DNA of 64,000 nucleotides from positions 62,001 to 126,000 of the forward strand of contig CAZKAB010000001.1 in the NCBI GenBank assembly GCA_964550615.1, read 5' to 3'. The position numbers and the translations under genes were made by a program. The stretch's first letter is position 1, and each line of letters begins with the position of its first letter. Origin of the DNA: M55B144 sp964550615. Its GTDB lineage: Bacteria; Bipolaricaulota; Bipolaricaulia; UBA7950; UBA9294. Below the pieces are notes generated by a model that made no database searches, was not told the origin of the DNA, and worked only from the letters and a program-made list of their open reading frames with translations. This document shows, piece after piece, positions 22,896 to 31,986 of the stretch.

Positions 22896-24131
22896 CTAGA
22901 TATCCCAGTCTATTCGCGGTGTAGGCAGCGACAGAACGCGATCCAGCTTCGCCAATAGCGCAGGCGGAGCTGAAAGCGCATCCGTCCAGGCAATTCCACT
23001 TGCCGGCTGCACGCCGAGCCACATGCGGGTGAATGCACCGGCAGACGCTGTCATTGTTGGAAGGGCAGAGTCCCTCCCGGGCTCGGCTTGTGATGACGAG
23101 CCAAGACTGACTATGTAATCGCCGCCGATCCCACGCCACGTGCTCTTGTCGTCCAGGAAGCGCTCGATCGGGTCTTCAATGGCGAGGTTGAAGCGCACCG
23201 TCTCTTTTGTTGCAAGGCGAGTATCCGCGAGCGCCGATGATAGGTCCAATAGCCGCGCCTGCCAGTAGGCGGCGCACGTCATGCGGCTTGCGTGCCCCGA
23301 TTGCTTTGTGATCCGCCTTGACTTGAACGGGTGCACGAGCAGATCCTGCAGCTGAATCCCACCCGGCTCGTAGAGCTTCACGGAGTGGACTTGATCGCCC
23401 AGACTTTTCACTAGTGCCAGCAGTTCAACAAGATGCTCCTTCGAACGGTACGACATCCACGAAACGTTGTACGGACCATGCTCTACTTCCTTTGTGGTGC
23501 ACCACAAGTGATGAGTAAGCTCCTCGCCATGCTCATCCTCATATCCGAGCCCGAAACCGTTGTCGCTCCAAAGCATTTCGGCCTTCGTCATCAATGGCGA
23601 ACAGACGGAGCAGGCCCCATGCGAACGCGTACGACACAGCCGTGAGCGGTGTATCCTTTCCCAGTCGTCATTTCCGAGACGCACCGGCACGCGGGGACGC
23701 ACATCGACGGCGAGATCGGCTGGATCGAAGGTAAGCCAGCGCTCATAGGCGCCGTTCCCGAACCCAAGCTGGTTATAGTATCCCTGGTCGAAGATGCCGA
23801 GTAAGGCCACCTTAATTCCATCCGCAGCTTCGCGCGCCAGTGCATGCGCGACAAGACGCCCCGCAATACCTTGCTTGCGCGCTATCCTGCTTGTGGTTAC
23901 TCCCCCGATACATGCAACATCGACATCGTGGTCGAGATAGCGCATGGAGCCTTTCATTGAGTTTACCATGCATTCAGCGATGCCATTCACCTCTGCGACC
24001 ACGGTGCGGCTCGATTCGATCACGGCGGCAAGCGCCTGTTCGTGCTCTTTCTTCTCCAGCCATCCGACTTCGCGCCAAATGCGTTTGACAGGCTCCGCAT
24101 CGCGTTTTTCATCGTATTCGCGAAACGTCAT
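22896..24131 (-). CDS. GNAT N-acetyltransferase, Eis-like
   Basis: This 411-residue protein has the three-part Eis layout. An N-terminal GNAT domain contains the acetyl-CoA loop region GGVTTSRIARKQGIAGRLV near residues 75-95. A second degenerate GNAT-like domain follows, then a C-terminal SCP2-like domain (RFNLAIEDP near 320). Eis-type enzymes acetylate amines such as aminoglycosides, polyamines or protein lysines. ATG 24131 is supported by an AAGAGGAG site; the frame opens 6 codons earlier. It is the last of three genes (NUDIX, SDR, GNAT) transcribed together with gaps of 16 and 22 bases. The natural substrate is unknown. Confidence 0.82.
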   Translation of the reverse strand: MTFREYDEKRDAEPVKRIWREVGWLEKKEHEQALAAVIESSRTVVAEVNGIAECMVNSMKGSMRYLDHDVDVACIGGVTTSRIARKQGIAGRLVAHALAREAADGIKVALLGIFDQGYYNQLGFGNGAYERWLTFDPADLAVDVRPRVPVRLGNDDWERIHRSRLCRTRSHGACSVCSPLMTKAEMLWSDNGFGLGYEDEHGEELTHHLWCTTKEVEHGPYNVSWMSYRSKEHLVELLALVKSLGDQVHSVKLYEPGGIQLQDLLVHPFKSRRITKQSGHASRMTCAAYWQARLLDLSSALADTRLATKETVRFNLAIEDPIERFLDDKSTWRGIGGDYIVSLGSSSQAEPGRDSALPTMTASAGAFTRMWLGVQPASGIAWTDALSAPPALLAKLDRVLSLPTPRIDWDI

Positions 24132-24153
24132 GAATTCTCCTCTTGTCACGGCA

Positions 24154-24915
24154 CTAACGCATATAGATGCCGCCGTTACAGTTGATGGTCTCCCCGGTGA
24201 TATATGCCGCCTCAGAAGATGCGAGAAACGTTACGAGAGCGGCTATCTCTTCCGGCTCGGCGACGCGGCCTGCCGGGATCTTGGCGCGGATCGCGTCGCC
24301 GTTCTTTGCAAGCGCGGCCGCATTCATATCGGTATTCGTGTAGCCGGGCGAAACCGCATTTACAGTGATGTTGGGCGCGAGTTCGAGCGCAAGCGACTTC
24401 GTCAGCCCGATGAGACCGGACTTCGCCGCTGCGTAGTGCACGCCATGATCCGAGCCGGTCATCGCTCGCAATGAGCAGATGTTGACTATCCGCCCCCACG
24501 GGAGCTTTCGCAGGTAAGGAAGCGCAGCCTTTGCCGCGAATACCGCCGCCGACAGGTTTACGGAGATCGCGCGGTTCCAATCCGCAACCGACATGTCATC
24601 CAACGTGCGATGCTGGGAGAACCCGGCGTTATTGACCACAACGCGCACACCTCCGAAACGCCGCGCGGTCTCCTCGACCAAAGCTTGCACCTGCTCGTGA
24701 TCGCCAACGTCCGCCCGAAAGGGAAACGCGCGACCACCTGCGGATTTGATCCGATCCACGACTTGCATCGCCAGTTCCTCGCCGGACACGTAGTTGATGC
24801 TTACACCGTAACCACGAGCAGCCAGGCTCACAGCAATCGCAGCGCCGATTCCGCGTGCACTGCCGGTTACGACTGCTCCCACATGATCTGCCAGCTTCTT
24901 ATCTTGTTGCATCAT
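24154..24915 (-). CDS. Short-chain dehydrogenase/reductase (FabG-like)
   Basis: This 253-residue SDR oxidoreductase has the cofactor motif TGSARGIG near residue 18, NNAG near residue 95, the catalytic Ser (NICSLRAMTG) and YxxxK (YAAAKSG) near residues 145-165, and the late PGYTNTDM region. It is closest in pattern to 3-oxoacyl-ACP reductase (FabG), but a true FabG usually lies with fatty-acid genes and none are here, so the substrate is uncertain. The neutral residue after the Tyr-rich turn and the NYVSGEE segment suggest NADP(H). A TATAAT sits 6 bases before the first ATG with no ribosome-binding site, so this mRNA may also begin leaderless at the start codon. Confidence 0.88.
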   Translation of the reverse strand: MMQQDKKLADHVGAVVTGSARGIGAAIAVSLAARGYGVSINYVSGEELAMQVVDRIKSAGGRAFPFRADVGDHEQVQALVEETARRFGGVRVVVNNAGFSQHRTLDDMSVADWNRAISVNLSAAVFAAKAALPYLRKLPWGRIVNICSLRAMTGSDHGVHYAAAKSGLIGLTKSLALELAPNITVNAVSPGYTNTDMNAAALAKNGDAIRAKIPAGRVAEPEEIAALVTFLASSEAAYITGETINCNGGIYMR

Positions 24916-24931
24916 GCACCGATTATAGCCG

Positions 24932-25399
24932 CTAGTTCACGTCTCCAAGGTAGCAAACATCCACTGATTCTTCTCTCATCAGTCTGCATAACGGGTCCAC
25001 AAGCGTCGCCGGATAGAACCTGACGCGCGACAACACATCCAGCGGCAGCCATTCGACGCCAGTCTGGTACATGTCCGGTACGTTGCCCACCTGCGGGCGT
25101 TCGCCATCGCGAACGTGGCAGCGGAACATGAACTCGACCTGATGAACTCTTCCCTCGCTTTCCGCAAATTCGTGGTTACCGGCGATGTAGTCACGTACGA
25201 ACAGCAGTTCACCCACGACAATCTCGGCCGCGATCTCCTCACGGCACTCGCGCACCAAGGCAGCGGAGAGCGTTTCCCCGTGACGTTGCCCCCCACCGGG
25301 CAATAGGTAGAATGTCCCTAGCGTATCAGCATTTCGCGTCACCAGGAGTGTCTCATTCGCAATGATGATCGCCTTGGCGGAGTTTCTTATCTCATCCAT
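24932..25399 (-). CDS. NUDIX hydrolase
   Basis: This 155-residue protein carries a complete Nudix box (GX5EX7REUXEEXGU type, seen as GGGQRHGETLSAALVRECREE, near residues 35-56) in a small alpha/beta/alpha sandwich. Nudix enzymes cleave nucleoside diphosphates linked to another group, such as oxidised nucleotides, NADH, ADP-ribose or nucleotide sugars. The start at 25399 gives MDEIRNSAKAIIIAN, a normal first strand. It heads the NUDIX-SDR-GNAT gene group. The specific substrate cannot be predicted. Confidence 0.9.
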   Translation of the reverse strand: MDEIRNSAKAIIIANETLLVTRNADTLGTFYLLPGGGQRHGETLSAALVRECREEIAAEIVVGELLFVRDYIAGNHEFAESEGRVHQVEFMFRCHVRDGERPQVGNVPDMYQTGVEWLPLDVLSRVRFYPATLVDPLCRLMREESVDVCYLGDVN

Positions 25400-25483
25400 C
25401 TTTCGCGTTCAATCACAGGCGGATTACGGAATGAACCGAAATCGGACGTACGCAGATGTAACAACCCGGCTGTGATTGCTTAT

Positions 25484-26071
25484 CTATGCCTTCGGCTGGA
25501 TGATACGGTCGACAATTCCGTACGCGACTGCCTCTTCTGCGGACATGTAGTAATCACGATCAGTGTCCTTGGCTATCTTCTTCACGGTCTTTCCCGTGTG
25601 AAAGGAGAGGGTCTTGACAATCTGATCGCGCATGCGGAGCAGCTCCTCCGTTTGGAGCTTCACATCCGCCGCCTGCCCCTGCGCGCCACCGAATACCTGG
25701 TGAATGAGAATCCGCGCGTTGGGAAGAGCTACCCGCTTCCCCGCCGTTCCAGCGGCAAGAAGGACAGCGGCCATGCTCGCTGCCTGACCGATACAGATTG
25801 TCGAGACGTCACAGCTGACGTATCGTATTGTGTCGTATATGGCAAGTCCCGCGGTCACCGAGCCGCCCGGCGAGTTGATGTACAGCTTGATGTCTTTCGT
25901 CAGGTCTTTGGCGGCCAGAAACAGAATCTGGGCTATCACCACGTTTGCTACCTCATCATCGATCGCATGCCTTAGGAATACGATCCTGTCTTCCAGTAGG
26001 CGCGAGTAGATGTCATACGTGCGCTCCACTTGGCCGCTATGGTCGATGACAAACGGAATCTGTCCGATCAT
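25484..26071 (-). CDS. clpP: ATP-dependent Clp protease proteolytic subunit
   Basis: This 195-residue serine protease forms the 14-subunit ClpP barrel that degrades unfolded proteins fed by a Clp ATPase. The catalytic triad is visible: Ser99 in GQAASM, His124 in ILIHQVFGG, and an Asp in the DTDRDYYMSAEEA segment near residue 171. ATG 26071 overlaps the trigger-factor stop as ATGA; the upstream extension to 26161 lies inside tig. The tig-clpP order matches many bacteria, where clpX comes next; here clpX is absent and a NUDIX operon follows instead, so the ATPase partner is encoded elsewhere. Confidence 0.97.
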   Translation of the reverse strand: MIGQIPFVIDHSGQVERTYDIYSRLLEDRIVFLRHAIDDEVANVVIAQILFLAAKDLTKDIKLYINSPGGSVTAGLAIYDTIRYVSCDVSTICIGQAASMAAVLLAAGTAGKRVALPNARILIHQVFGGAQGQAADVKLQTEELLRMRDQIVKTLSFHTGKTVKKIAKDTDRDYYMSAEEAVAYGIVDRIIQPKA

Positions 26072-27342
26072 TTCCTCTCCTCCGGCAGTTTCAACTTTGC
26101 CGTGTCGTAGAGGATGTCGAATACACGACCGTTTATCTTCTCCGTACGGTAGCTGTCCCAACGGTCGCTCGCCTTCAGCCGAGCAACGAACCTGATCGGA
26201 TCCTCGCCCGCTTCCTCGGCTTCCGCTCGCGCAATCTCGTCCAGCTCCTGAGCAGAGATCGAAATGTCCTCCCGATCAATAATCTTCCCCATCACCAATT
26301 CGCGGCGCAGGCGTTGCGTCACGTCCTCGCGATATTCCGCTTTCAACTCGTCTTCGTTCTTGCCGCGCTCTTCGAGATACTTCTCGAATGTCACCGGAGA
26401 TTCCGGATGAGCAAGGCGCTCCTTGAACTCGCCCAATTCCTCGTCCGTCATCTCTTCAACAAGCTTCTCGGGGAGGGGCAGATCGATCTCGTTCACCAGG
26501 CGATCAAGCAGCGTGACCTTGGTCGCCCGTTCACGTCGGTCGGCCTTGGCCTTGGCAATCTTGTCCTTTACGTCTTCTTTGAGCGCCTCGAGAGTGTCGA
26601 AACCTGCGTCTTTGCCGAATGCATCGTTCAGCTCGGGAAGCACAACTGCTTTCACATCAAGCAGGGTAAGAGCAACGTTCGCCGGCTCACCCTCGGGTTG
26701 CGCAAGTTCAATATCAACCGTGTCACCGACCTTATGGCCGATTACGACGCTCGTGACTGGATTGTCGGCGTCGGCGCGGAGATCCCACTCGTGATCGTTC
26801 TCTTTCACGTGCACGATATCTCCTGTTTCGATCGTCTCGGTATCCTTGGGAGCAAGCGTGGCGAATCGGTTTCGGATATCGTCTATTGTTCCATCGATCT
26901 CCTCGTCGGTAACCTCATCGACCGGCTCCACATCCAGTTCGATTCCTCGATACTCGGGAAGCTCAAACTCCGGGAGAACCGAAAAACGCGCCTCAAAAAC
27001 AAATAGGCTTTCTGCATTGAAATCAACGCTCTCCACTTCCGGGGTGGTTACGGGGCGAAGATCTAGTTCCGAGAGGGCCTTCGGCAGGTGTGTTTCCTCA
27101 AGGTCCTTTTGCGCCTCTTCTGTGAACAACTCGTGCCCAAAACGGGTGTCCAGATACGCCCGTGGCACATGACCGGGACGAAATCCGGGGATGCGCGCCT
27201 CTCTGCTGTATCGTCTATACACCGAATCTATTGCATTCTTCACTGTCGCAGCGTCAACGGTAACCTGCACGGTGACATCGGTAGTGGAACGTTCTTTAAT
27301 CTCGCTTTGCGTGCTGTTTTTTGTCACAGAAACCCTCTCCAT
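26068..27342 (-). CDS. tig: Trigger factor
   Basis: This 424-residue ribosome-bound chaperone receives nascent chains at the exit tunnel. The ribosome-docking signature is present as GFRPGHVPRAYLD near residue 55. A compact middle domain in the position of the FKBP-type prolyl isomerase follows (about residues 150-215) and looks shorter or more divergent than in E. coli. The long C-terminal helical arms start near residue 225. Its promoter (27364-27392) is near-consensus. Its stop overlaps clpP, coupling chaperone and protease synthesis. Confidence 0.95.
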   Translation of the reverse strand: MERVSVTKNSTQSEIKERSTTDVTVQVTVDAATVKNAIDSVYRRYSREARIPGFRPGHVPRAYLDTRFGHELFTEEAQKDLEETHLPKALSELDLRPVTTPEVESVDFNAESLFVFEARFSVLPEFELPEYRGIELDVEPVDEVTDEEIDGTIDDIRNRFATLAPKDTETIETGDIVHVKENDHEWDLRADADNPVTSVVIGHKVGDTVDIELAQPEGEPANVALTLLDVKAVVLPELNDAFGKDAGFDTLEALKEDVKDKIAKAKADRRERATKVTLLDRLVNEIDLPLPEKLVEEMTDEELGEFKERLAHPESPVTFEKYLEERGKNEDELKAEYREDVTQRLRRELVMGKIIDREDISISAQELDEIARAEAEEAGEDPIRFVARLKASDRWDSYRTEKINGRVFDILYDTAKLKLPEERK

Positions 27343-27363
27343 GTATTCCTTGGTAATGGCGCG

Positions 27364-27392
27364 ATTATACGAAGGGAAGCGTCGTTGAACAA
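27364..27392 (-). promoter_or_regulatory. Promoter of tig-clpP
   Basis: Minus strand TTGTTC (27392-27387), 17 bases, perfect TATAAT (27369-27364). It lies between the end of the M50 gene and the tig start. Confidence 0.7.
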
Positions 27393-27394
27393 GC

Positions 27395-28087
27395 CTAGGT
27401 CATCAGCGCGAGGAGCCAACGACTTCCAAGGAGCCCGCTCCAGATTCCATTCATGACTCCGAACAGTCCGCGCAGGCCGCCCAGGTAAATGATGGCGATC
27501 AGGATGATGAACCCGTAACGCTCAAGGGATAGCATCACGCGGCGCCCTTCCGGTGGTAGGAAGTACGTCAGGATGCGAGAACCGTCGAGCGGCGGGATGG
27601 GGATCATGTTGAACACCGCCAGGATCACGTTGTACACGACGAACACACCCAGAAGATAGAAGATCGCGTGCACGAAGTTTGCAGCGAAACTCGTGCGCAG
27701 AACAAGGAGAGAATTGGGCACCAGCAGCAGCGCGACTCGCCCCAGGACTACGGCCGCCAGGGCAAGCGCGATGTTCGTACCCGGCCCGGCAAGGGCGACA
27801 TAGAACATGCCTTTGAACGGATTGCGAAAGTATCCGGGATTAATCGGAACCGGCTTCGCCCATCCGATGAGAAACGGCGAATTCATGACAATAAGCGCAA
27901 TCGGGACGAGAATAGTGCCGATGATATCCACGTGCGCCAGCGGATTGAGCGTCAATCGCCCGCGGGTTTTCGCCGTCGGGTCGCCGAGTCTGTAGGCGAT
28001 GTATCCGTGTGCGACTTCGTGCAGGACGATCGCGGTAAACAGAGCGACGAGCGATAGGACAATCTCAAGTATCTTTGTGATGTTCAT
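27395..28087 (-). CDS. Site-2 protease-type membrane zinc peptidase (M50)
   Basis: This 230-residue intramembrane metalloprotease has the HEVAHG zinc motif in the first helix region near residue 23 and the third-ligand motif NMIPIPPLDGSRI near residue 160, with about five to six helices. No PDZ domain is present, which places it in the short group of S2P homologues. These enzymes cleave membrane-bound regulators or signal-peptide remnants. ATG 28087 overlaps the rqcH stop as ATGA. Membrane proteolysis beside RqcH, trigger factor and ClpP fits a protein-quality neighbourhood, though the substrate is unknown. Confidence 0.92.
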   Translation of the reverse strand: MNITKILEIVLSLVALFTAIVLHEVAHGYIAYRLGDPTAKTRGRLTLNPLAHVDIIGTILVPIALIVMNSPFLIGWAKPVPINPGYFRNPFKGMFYVALAGPGTNIALALAAVVLGRVALLLVPNSLLVLRTSFAANFVHAIFYLLGVFVVYNVILAVFNMIPIPPLDGSRILTYFLPPEGRRVMLSLERYGFIILIAIIYLGGLRGLFGVMNGIWSGLLGSRWLLALMT

Positions 28088-29688
28088 TCGTCCTCCAATA
28101 ACGATGTATCCACAACAAGTGTATCCTCTTGCGCAACGATTACCATTCCTGCCGGCGCGCCTCTAGGCTTGCGTACATGTTTGACCTCCGCCACGCTCAC
28201 CTCGACCCGCCGTTCATTGCGCGCTTTGGAATACCGCGCCGCCAGTCGCGCCGCCGCAAGCTTCACGTTTTGCGGGAACTCCTCGTTTCCGCGTCGCCGT
28301 ATCACGACATGTGATCCAGGTACTCCACGTGCATGCATCCACAGGTCGTCGGCGCGCGCCAGACGCAACAACTCATCATTCTGGCGGGCGTTCTTCCCCA
28401 CTCGAACCGTGTAGCCGTCAATCGAATACGTACGTGGCGCAGTCGCCACCGTTATTGTGCGTTTCTTAGGAAGCGCGTGGAGAAGTGCAGCCGTCTGCTC
28501 TGAAACCGCGTCGCCGTCTTGCAGATTCTCCAACCCCGTCTGCAGAAGACGAACTTCCGATTCCAACCGGCGCAGCCGCCGAACGACGAGCGGACGCCCT
28601 CGTTGCAGGCGTTTCGCCTTTTCGTAGAATACCTGAGCATTTCTGAGTCCGCTCAAACTTGGATCCAGCGGAATCGTGACCTGATCGCCAGTTGCGGGAT
28701 CCTCGAGATCAACCCGGCTGATCTTCCGCGGGAGTTCGTGCTGATAGATCATGAGTAGATCAGCACGTCGCCGCAGAGTGTCTGTTGTCGCTGCATCATC
28801 AAGCCATTCGCGCAATCTGGAGATTGTCCGCCGACGCTTGGCGATCTCTCGTTCGATGCCCGCTCGAATCTGCCTCTGCCCGCCATCGGTCTCCGTCGCT
28901 GTCTCATCGTCTATCAGCCTGCGATCGAGCGCCGCGGCGAACGATTCGCACACCTCTCCCGGAGGGAAGAGTGGGAAGAAGGAAGCGGTGCGCGTATTCG
29001 GATCGTATTCGCCGATCGGATGCTCTGCGTGGAAGACCATACGCGACAGCTCCTCTCGTACCGCCGCCGCTAAGGGAACACCGTCCCGTGTGTGTGCGCG
29101 TGCAAGGATACCCTGTGCCGTATCCTTCCCGATGCCGTCAATCGCCCGCATCAGTCCAAGTGCCGTTCCCTCTTTCTCCAGTACGCTCGCAATCGCATCC
29201 ACACTGATTTCCGCGGGATCGGCCTTGTCCTGTCGAGCAAGCGGAACATATGCGTTGCCTGGAACGGCGCGTGCGTCCGAGCGAAGAGATGCAAGAACGC
29301 GCCCCTCCTTCAAAACCACGAGGTTCCCTCGTACGCCGACGAGTTCGGCGATGAGCAGAACCCGCTTCGTTTCGCCGCTTCTCCTCATCTCTACTTCCAG
29401 AGTGACGACACGTTCCCAGCCATCTTGACTGAGGGAGACAATCCTCCCGCCGCGCAGGTGCTTACGCAAGAGCATCGTAAACGAACTCGGGTGTTGCGGA
29501 TAGGCAAAGTCAAACGCAGTGAGATGAATCGCCGCTTCGATGGGAGCGATAAATAGTCTTCGCGAGCCTCCGGCAAACAATGGCAGGACGAACCTCGCCC
29601 GTTCTGGCTGATAGACCGAGCGGATCGTGCATCCTTCAACTTGGCTCTTCATCTCGCCAATTGCCGCAGAAATCGCCAGTCCGTCCAT
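28084..29688 (-). CDS. rqcH: Rqc2 homologue RqcH (NFACT family)
   Basis: This 534-residue NFACT protein binds stalled large ribosomal subunits and, in B. subtilis, recruits tRNA-Ala to add alanine tails that mark peptides for ClpXP. The NFACT-N domain shows MLLRKHLRGGRI near residue 72. A coiled-coil middle lies around residues 275-400, and the NFACT-R domain has DLWMHARGVPGSHVV near residue 445 and HVRKPRGAPAGMV near residue 505. The functionally required Asp-Arg pair of NFACT-N reads Glu92-Arg93 here (GWERVV), a conservative but notable change. The start at 29688 follows GGGGG. ClpP, the expected degrader of Ala-tailed peptides, is encoded 2 kb downstream. Confidence 0.93.
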   Translation of the reverse strand: MDGLAISAAIGEMKSQVEGCTIRSVYQPERARFVLPLFAGGSRRLFIAPIEAAIHLTAFDFAYPQHPSSFTMLLRKHLRGGRIVSLSQDGWERVVTLEVEMRRSGETKRVLLIAELVGVRGNLVVLKEGRVLASLRSDARAVPGNAYVPLARQDKADPAEISVDAIASVLEKEGTALGLMRAIDGIGKDTAQGILARAHTRDGVPLAAAVREELSRMVFHAEHPIGEYDPNTRTASFFPLFPPGEVCESFAAALDRRLIDDETATETDGGQRQIRAGIEREIAKRRRTISRLREWLDDAATTDTLRRRADLLMIYQHELPRKISRVDLEDPATGDQVTIPLDPSLSGLRNAQVFYEKAKRLQRGRPLVVRRLRRLESEVRLLQTGLENLQDGDAVSEQTAALLHALPKKRTITVATAPRTYSIDGYTVRVGKNARQNDELLRLARADDLWMHARGVPGSHVVIRRRGNEEFPQNVKLAAARLAARYSKARNERRVEVSVAEVKHVRKPRGAPAGMVIVAQEDTLVVDTSLLEDE

Positions 29689-29699
29689 ACTGCCCCCGG

Positions 29700-29728
29700 T
29701 TGATGCCCTGCATTACCACTGATATAAT
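29700..29728 (+). promoter_or_regulatory. Promoter of tRNA-Thr
   Basis: TTGATG (29700-29705), 17 bases, perfect TATAAT (29723-29728). The RNA would start about 6 bases before the tRNA. Confidence 0.75.
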
Positions 29729-29740
29729 GCGGACTATAAT

Positions 29741-29815
29741 GCCGGCGTAGCTCAGTGGTAGAGCAACGGTTTCGTAAACCGTCGGTCGGAGGTTCAACTC
29801 CTCTCGCCGGCTCCA
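29741..29815 (+). tRNA. tRNA-Thr(CGT)
   Basis: A 75-base tRNA including encoded CCA; anticodon CGT reads ACG. Acceptor GCCGGCG/CGCCGGC and anticodon stem ACGGT/ACCGT pair fully; discriminator U. Confidence 0.95.
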
Positions 29816-29917
29816 ATACTAAGAATCAATAGAATACGCACCACTTCACCTCATCAACAAGGACTAGTGACGCCTCAGCTTGCGACGGATGCCGCCTCAC
29901 CGGAACTCAGTGGGCAA

Positions 29918-31774
29918 TCAGTGAACTACGTTCACAATGAGCGTGTCGGCCCCTTCGATCTTCGCCATGAACAGATCGACTTGGTCAATGTTTCCAAGCA
30001 ATGACATAATCTGAGGCCAATCTTGCCGCGGTATCTGAAGTGAGACGAACGTCCCATCTCCAACTTCTCTGGGCTTCCACTTGGCAAGTCGCGACGATTC
30101 AACTCGGTCCTTCACCTGAGATGCAAGCTGGATCTCGCGAATGCGGGAGGAAGCAAACAAGCCCGGCTCTGAAGACCAACTTCCGACTGAGACCGTGCAT
30201 AAGTTGTTTACTTCGCTTGTCTCGCCGATCTTGTTGTCAGGGTCAACCAGCGCAGTGAACTTTGTAGGCCGTGCGAAGCCAGCGCTTTCATCCCAGTCTT
30301 CCTGCCCGATAAGCCAACTGTGCTGTAGATATGCGGTCGATGCCCCAACGAACGCCACTGCTTCCGTCGATGTCATTGGATAAAGGGGATTCGCCGCCAC
30401 CTGCGGACCAGTCGGTGGGGATATCGTTCTTTTCGGTTGCGTTGTCGTCATAGAGTTCACTTGCGCCCACGCCACGTCGACGACACCGACGTAGGGCTCG
30501 CGCGGTTGCTGCAAGTTACGTATCTCGACGTACAGTGTCACCTTGACGCTCGAGCCCGATACGCTCTCCGCATCTACTCGCACACAGACCGCTTGAAAAT
30601 CGGGCATGTCGCATGCATCGCCGTAGCCATCACCGTCGGAATCTTGCTGGTCCGGATTGACAACGTCAAGACAGTTGTCCGCTACGTTCATCACACCGTC
30701 ACCGTCGTTGTCCGCCCCTGTCGATGTAGTGGTTGCCTCGCGCCATCCCGCTACAAAGCAGATGCCATCCTGCAGGATCAACTCGCTGGTTCGTTCCCAA
30801 TCATCGCCATTGTGCCACAGATCATCGACAAAGACATCGATCTGCTCGAGCTTCGGCTCAAACCACGATGAAGCGACGCCGTCGTTTCCGTTCAAATGGT
30901 ATTCGACGTTTCGCACCGCTCCATCATCAAGCAATAGCGGTTCCACGCCCAGGCCAATGTTTACGGAACCGGCCGGAACCGGTCGAATGGCGAACAGATG
31001 GTATTTCACTGCTGCACTGCCCTTCGTATGGTCGCCTAGACGCAGATACCGACTGGAGTCTATGTACACATTCTGATAGCCGGTAACAGCGTCGTTTAGC
31101 TGTGTCGACTGATTTCCTTGTATGATAAGCCGCCGACTGCCGTCCGTGCTGTCGTATCCCACAACAGTAGCATAGTGATCGGCAACCTTGAATGTGTCGT
31201 CGTTATTCTGTTCCCCTTGCCAGCGAAAGAGATACACCATGGGACGGCCGCTCCAAATTTCCTGCCGCACAATCGAAAACAGCTCTTCGTAGCTGCCGCT
31301 CTCGCCGGTCTCCGGCACCTCGTACCCGGAATCGGTAATTCGGTACCGAGTCACTTCGAACCGTGCAACTGAAGCGCGGGGACCGAGATGCTCGTTCATG
31401 TATTTCTCAAGTCCCGAGGCGAAATTGCCCGCCATAACCCAGGACTGCGCGCAGTTTGTGTCGCGATTCATGTACCGTGCGGCACCAAGATCGACAATCG
31501 CCTGCTGCGGAAGACCGTCCGCCTCACGCTCGCTATCGTCGATCAGATTCGGAAAGCCGCGCTTATCCCACCACGCGCAAACCGCGGCGCCGGCGACGGG
31601 GCCGCATCCGGAAGGGAACCAGCAGCTGCCACCGATCCGCATGTCGGCTTGATAATAGCGAGGCACACCGGACACAAGCGCCTTCGTCGGCGTCTTGTCG
31701 GCAAACAGAGCGAGAGCAAGGAACATGACCAAGGAAACCGCGCTCAATGCGGCACCCAAAGATCTTCGTAACAT
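29918..31774 (-). CDS. Secreted C39-like peptidase with TSP3 repeats and CARDB-like domain
   Basis: This 618-residue exported protein has a signal peptide (residues 1-25, ending LALFA). The first domain (about 30-270) resembles C39-like/papain-fold peptidases: candidate catalytic Cys57 in SGCGPVAGA and His200 in ADHYATVVGYD, with a later Asn in IQGNQ. A beta-rich stretch follows. Two calcium-binding thrombospondin type 3 repeats come next (DNDGDGVMNVADNCLD and DSDGDGYGDACD, residues about 354-390), then a CARDB-like Ig domain (DPDNKIGETSEVNNL near 535) and a C-terminal module of about 90 residues. GAAGGAGG precedes ATG 31774. The combination suggests extracellular proteolysis or processing at the cell surface. 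Catalytic activity is inferred from motif order only. Confidence 0.75.
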   Translation of the reverse strand: MLRRSLGAALSAVSLVMFLALALFADKTPTKALVSGVPRYYQADMRIGGSCWFPSGCGPVAGAAVCAWWDKRGFPNLIDDSEREADGLPQQAIVDLGAARYMNRDTNCAQSWVMAGNFASGLEKYMNEHLGPRASVARFEVTRYRITDSGYEVPETGESGSYEELFSIVRQEIWSGRPMVYLFRWQGEQNNDDTFKVADHYATVVGYDSTDGSRRLIIQGNQSTQLNDAVTGYQNVYIDSSRYLRLGDHTKGSAAVKYHLFAIRPVPAGSVNIGLGVEPLLLDDGAVRNVEYHLNGNDGVASSWFEPKLEQIDVFVDDLWHNGDDWERTSELILQDGICFVAGWREATTTSTGADNDGDGVMNVADNCLDVVNPDQQDSDGDGYGDACDMPDFQAVCVRVDAESVSGSSVKVTLYVEIRNLQQPREPYVGVVDVAWAQVNSMTTTQPKRTISPPTGPQVAANPLYPMTSTEAVAFVGASTAYLQHSWLIGQEDWDESAGFARPTKFTALVDPDNKIGETSEVNNLCTVSVGSWSSEPGLFASSRIREIQLASQVKDRVESSRLAKWKPREVGDGTFVSLQIPRQDWPQIMSLLGNIDQVDLFMAKIEGADTLIVNVVH

Positions 31775-31986
31775 CGCGCACCTCCTTCTGCACTACAGCC
31801 TATTTACGAATCAATCATGTCCCTGTTTCACGACTCGAAGCTTTCGCTGTAGATAGCAGATCGTAATAGTGCCGGTGCGATACGAACTCGCAAAGCGTCG
31901 GTCTTTCGGATGCAGGAGCATAAGAAGCACTCAATCGAGCTCTTTCCTCACCCTCCCTTGATCGACACGGCTTATGCAAGCGGCCT

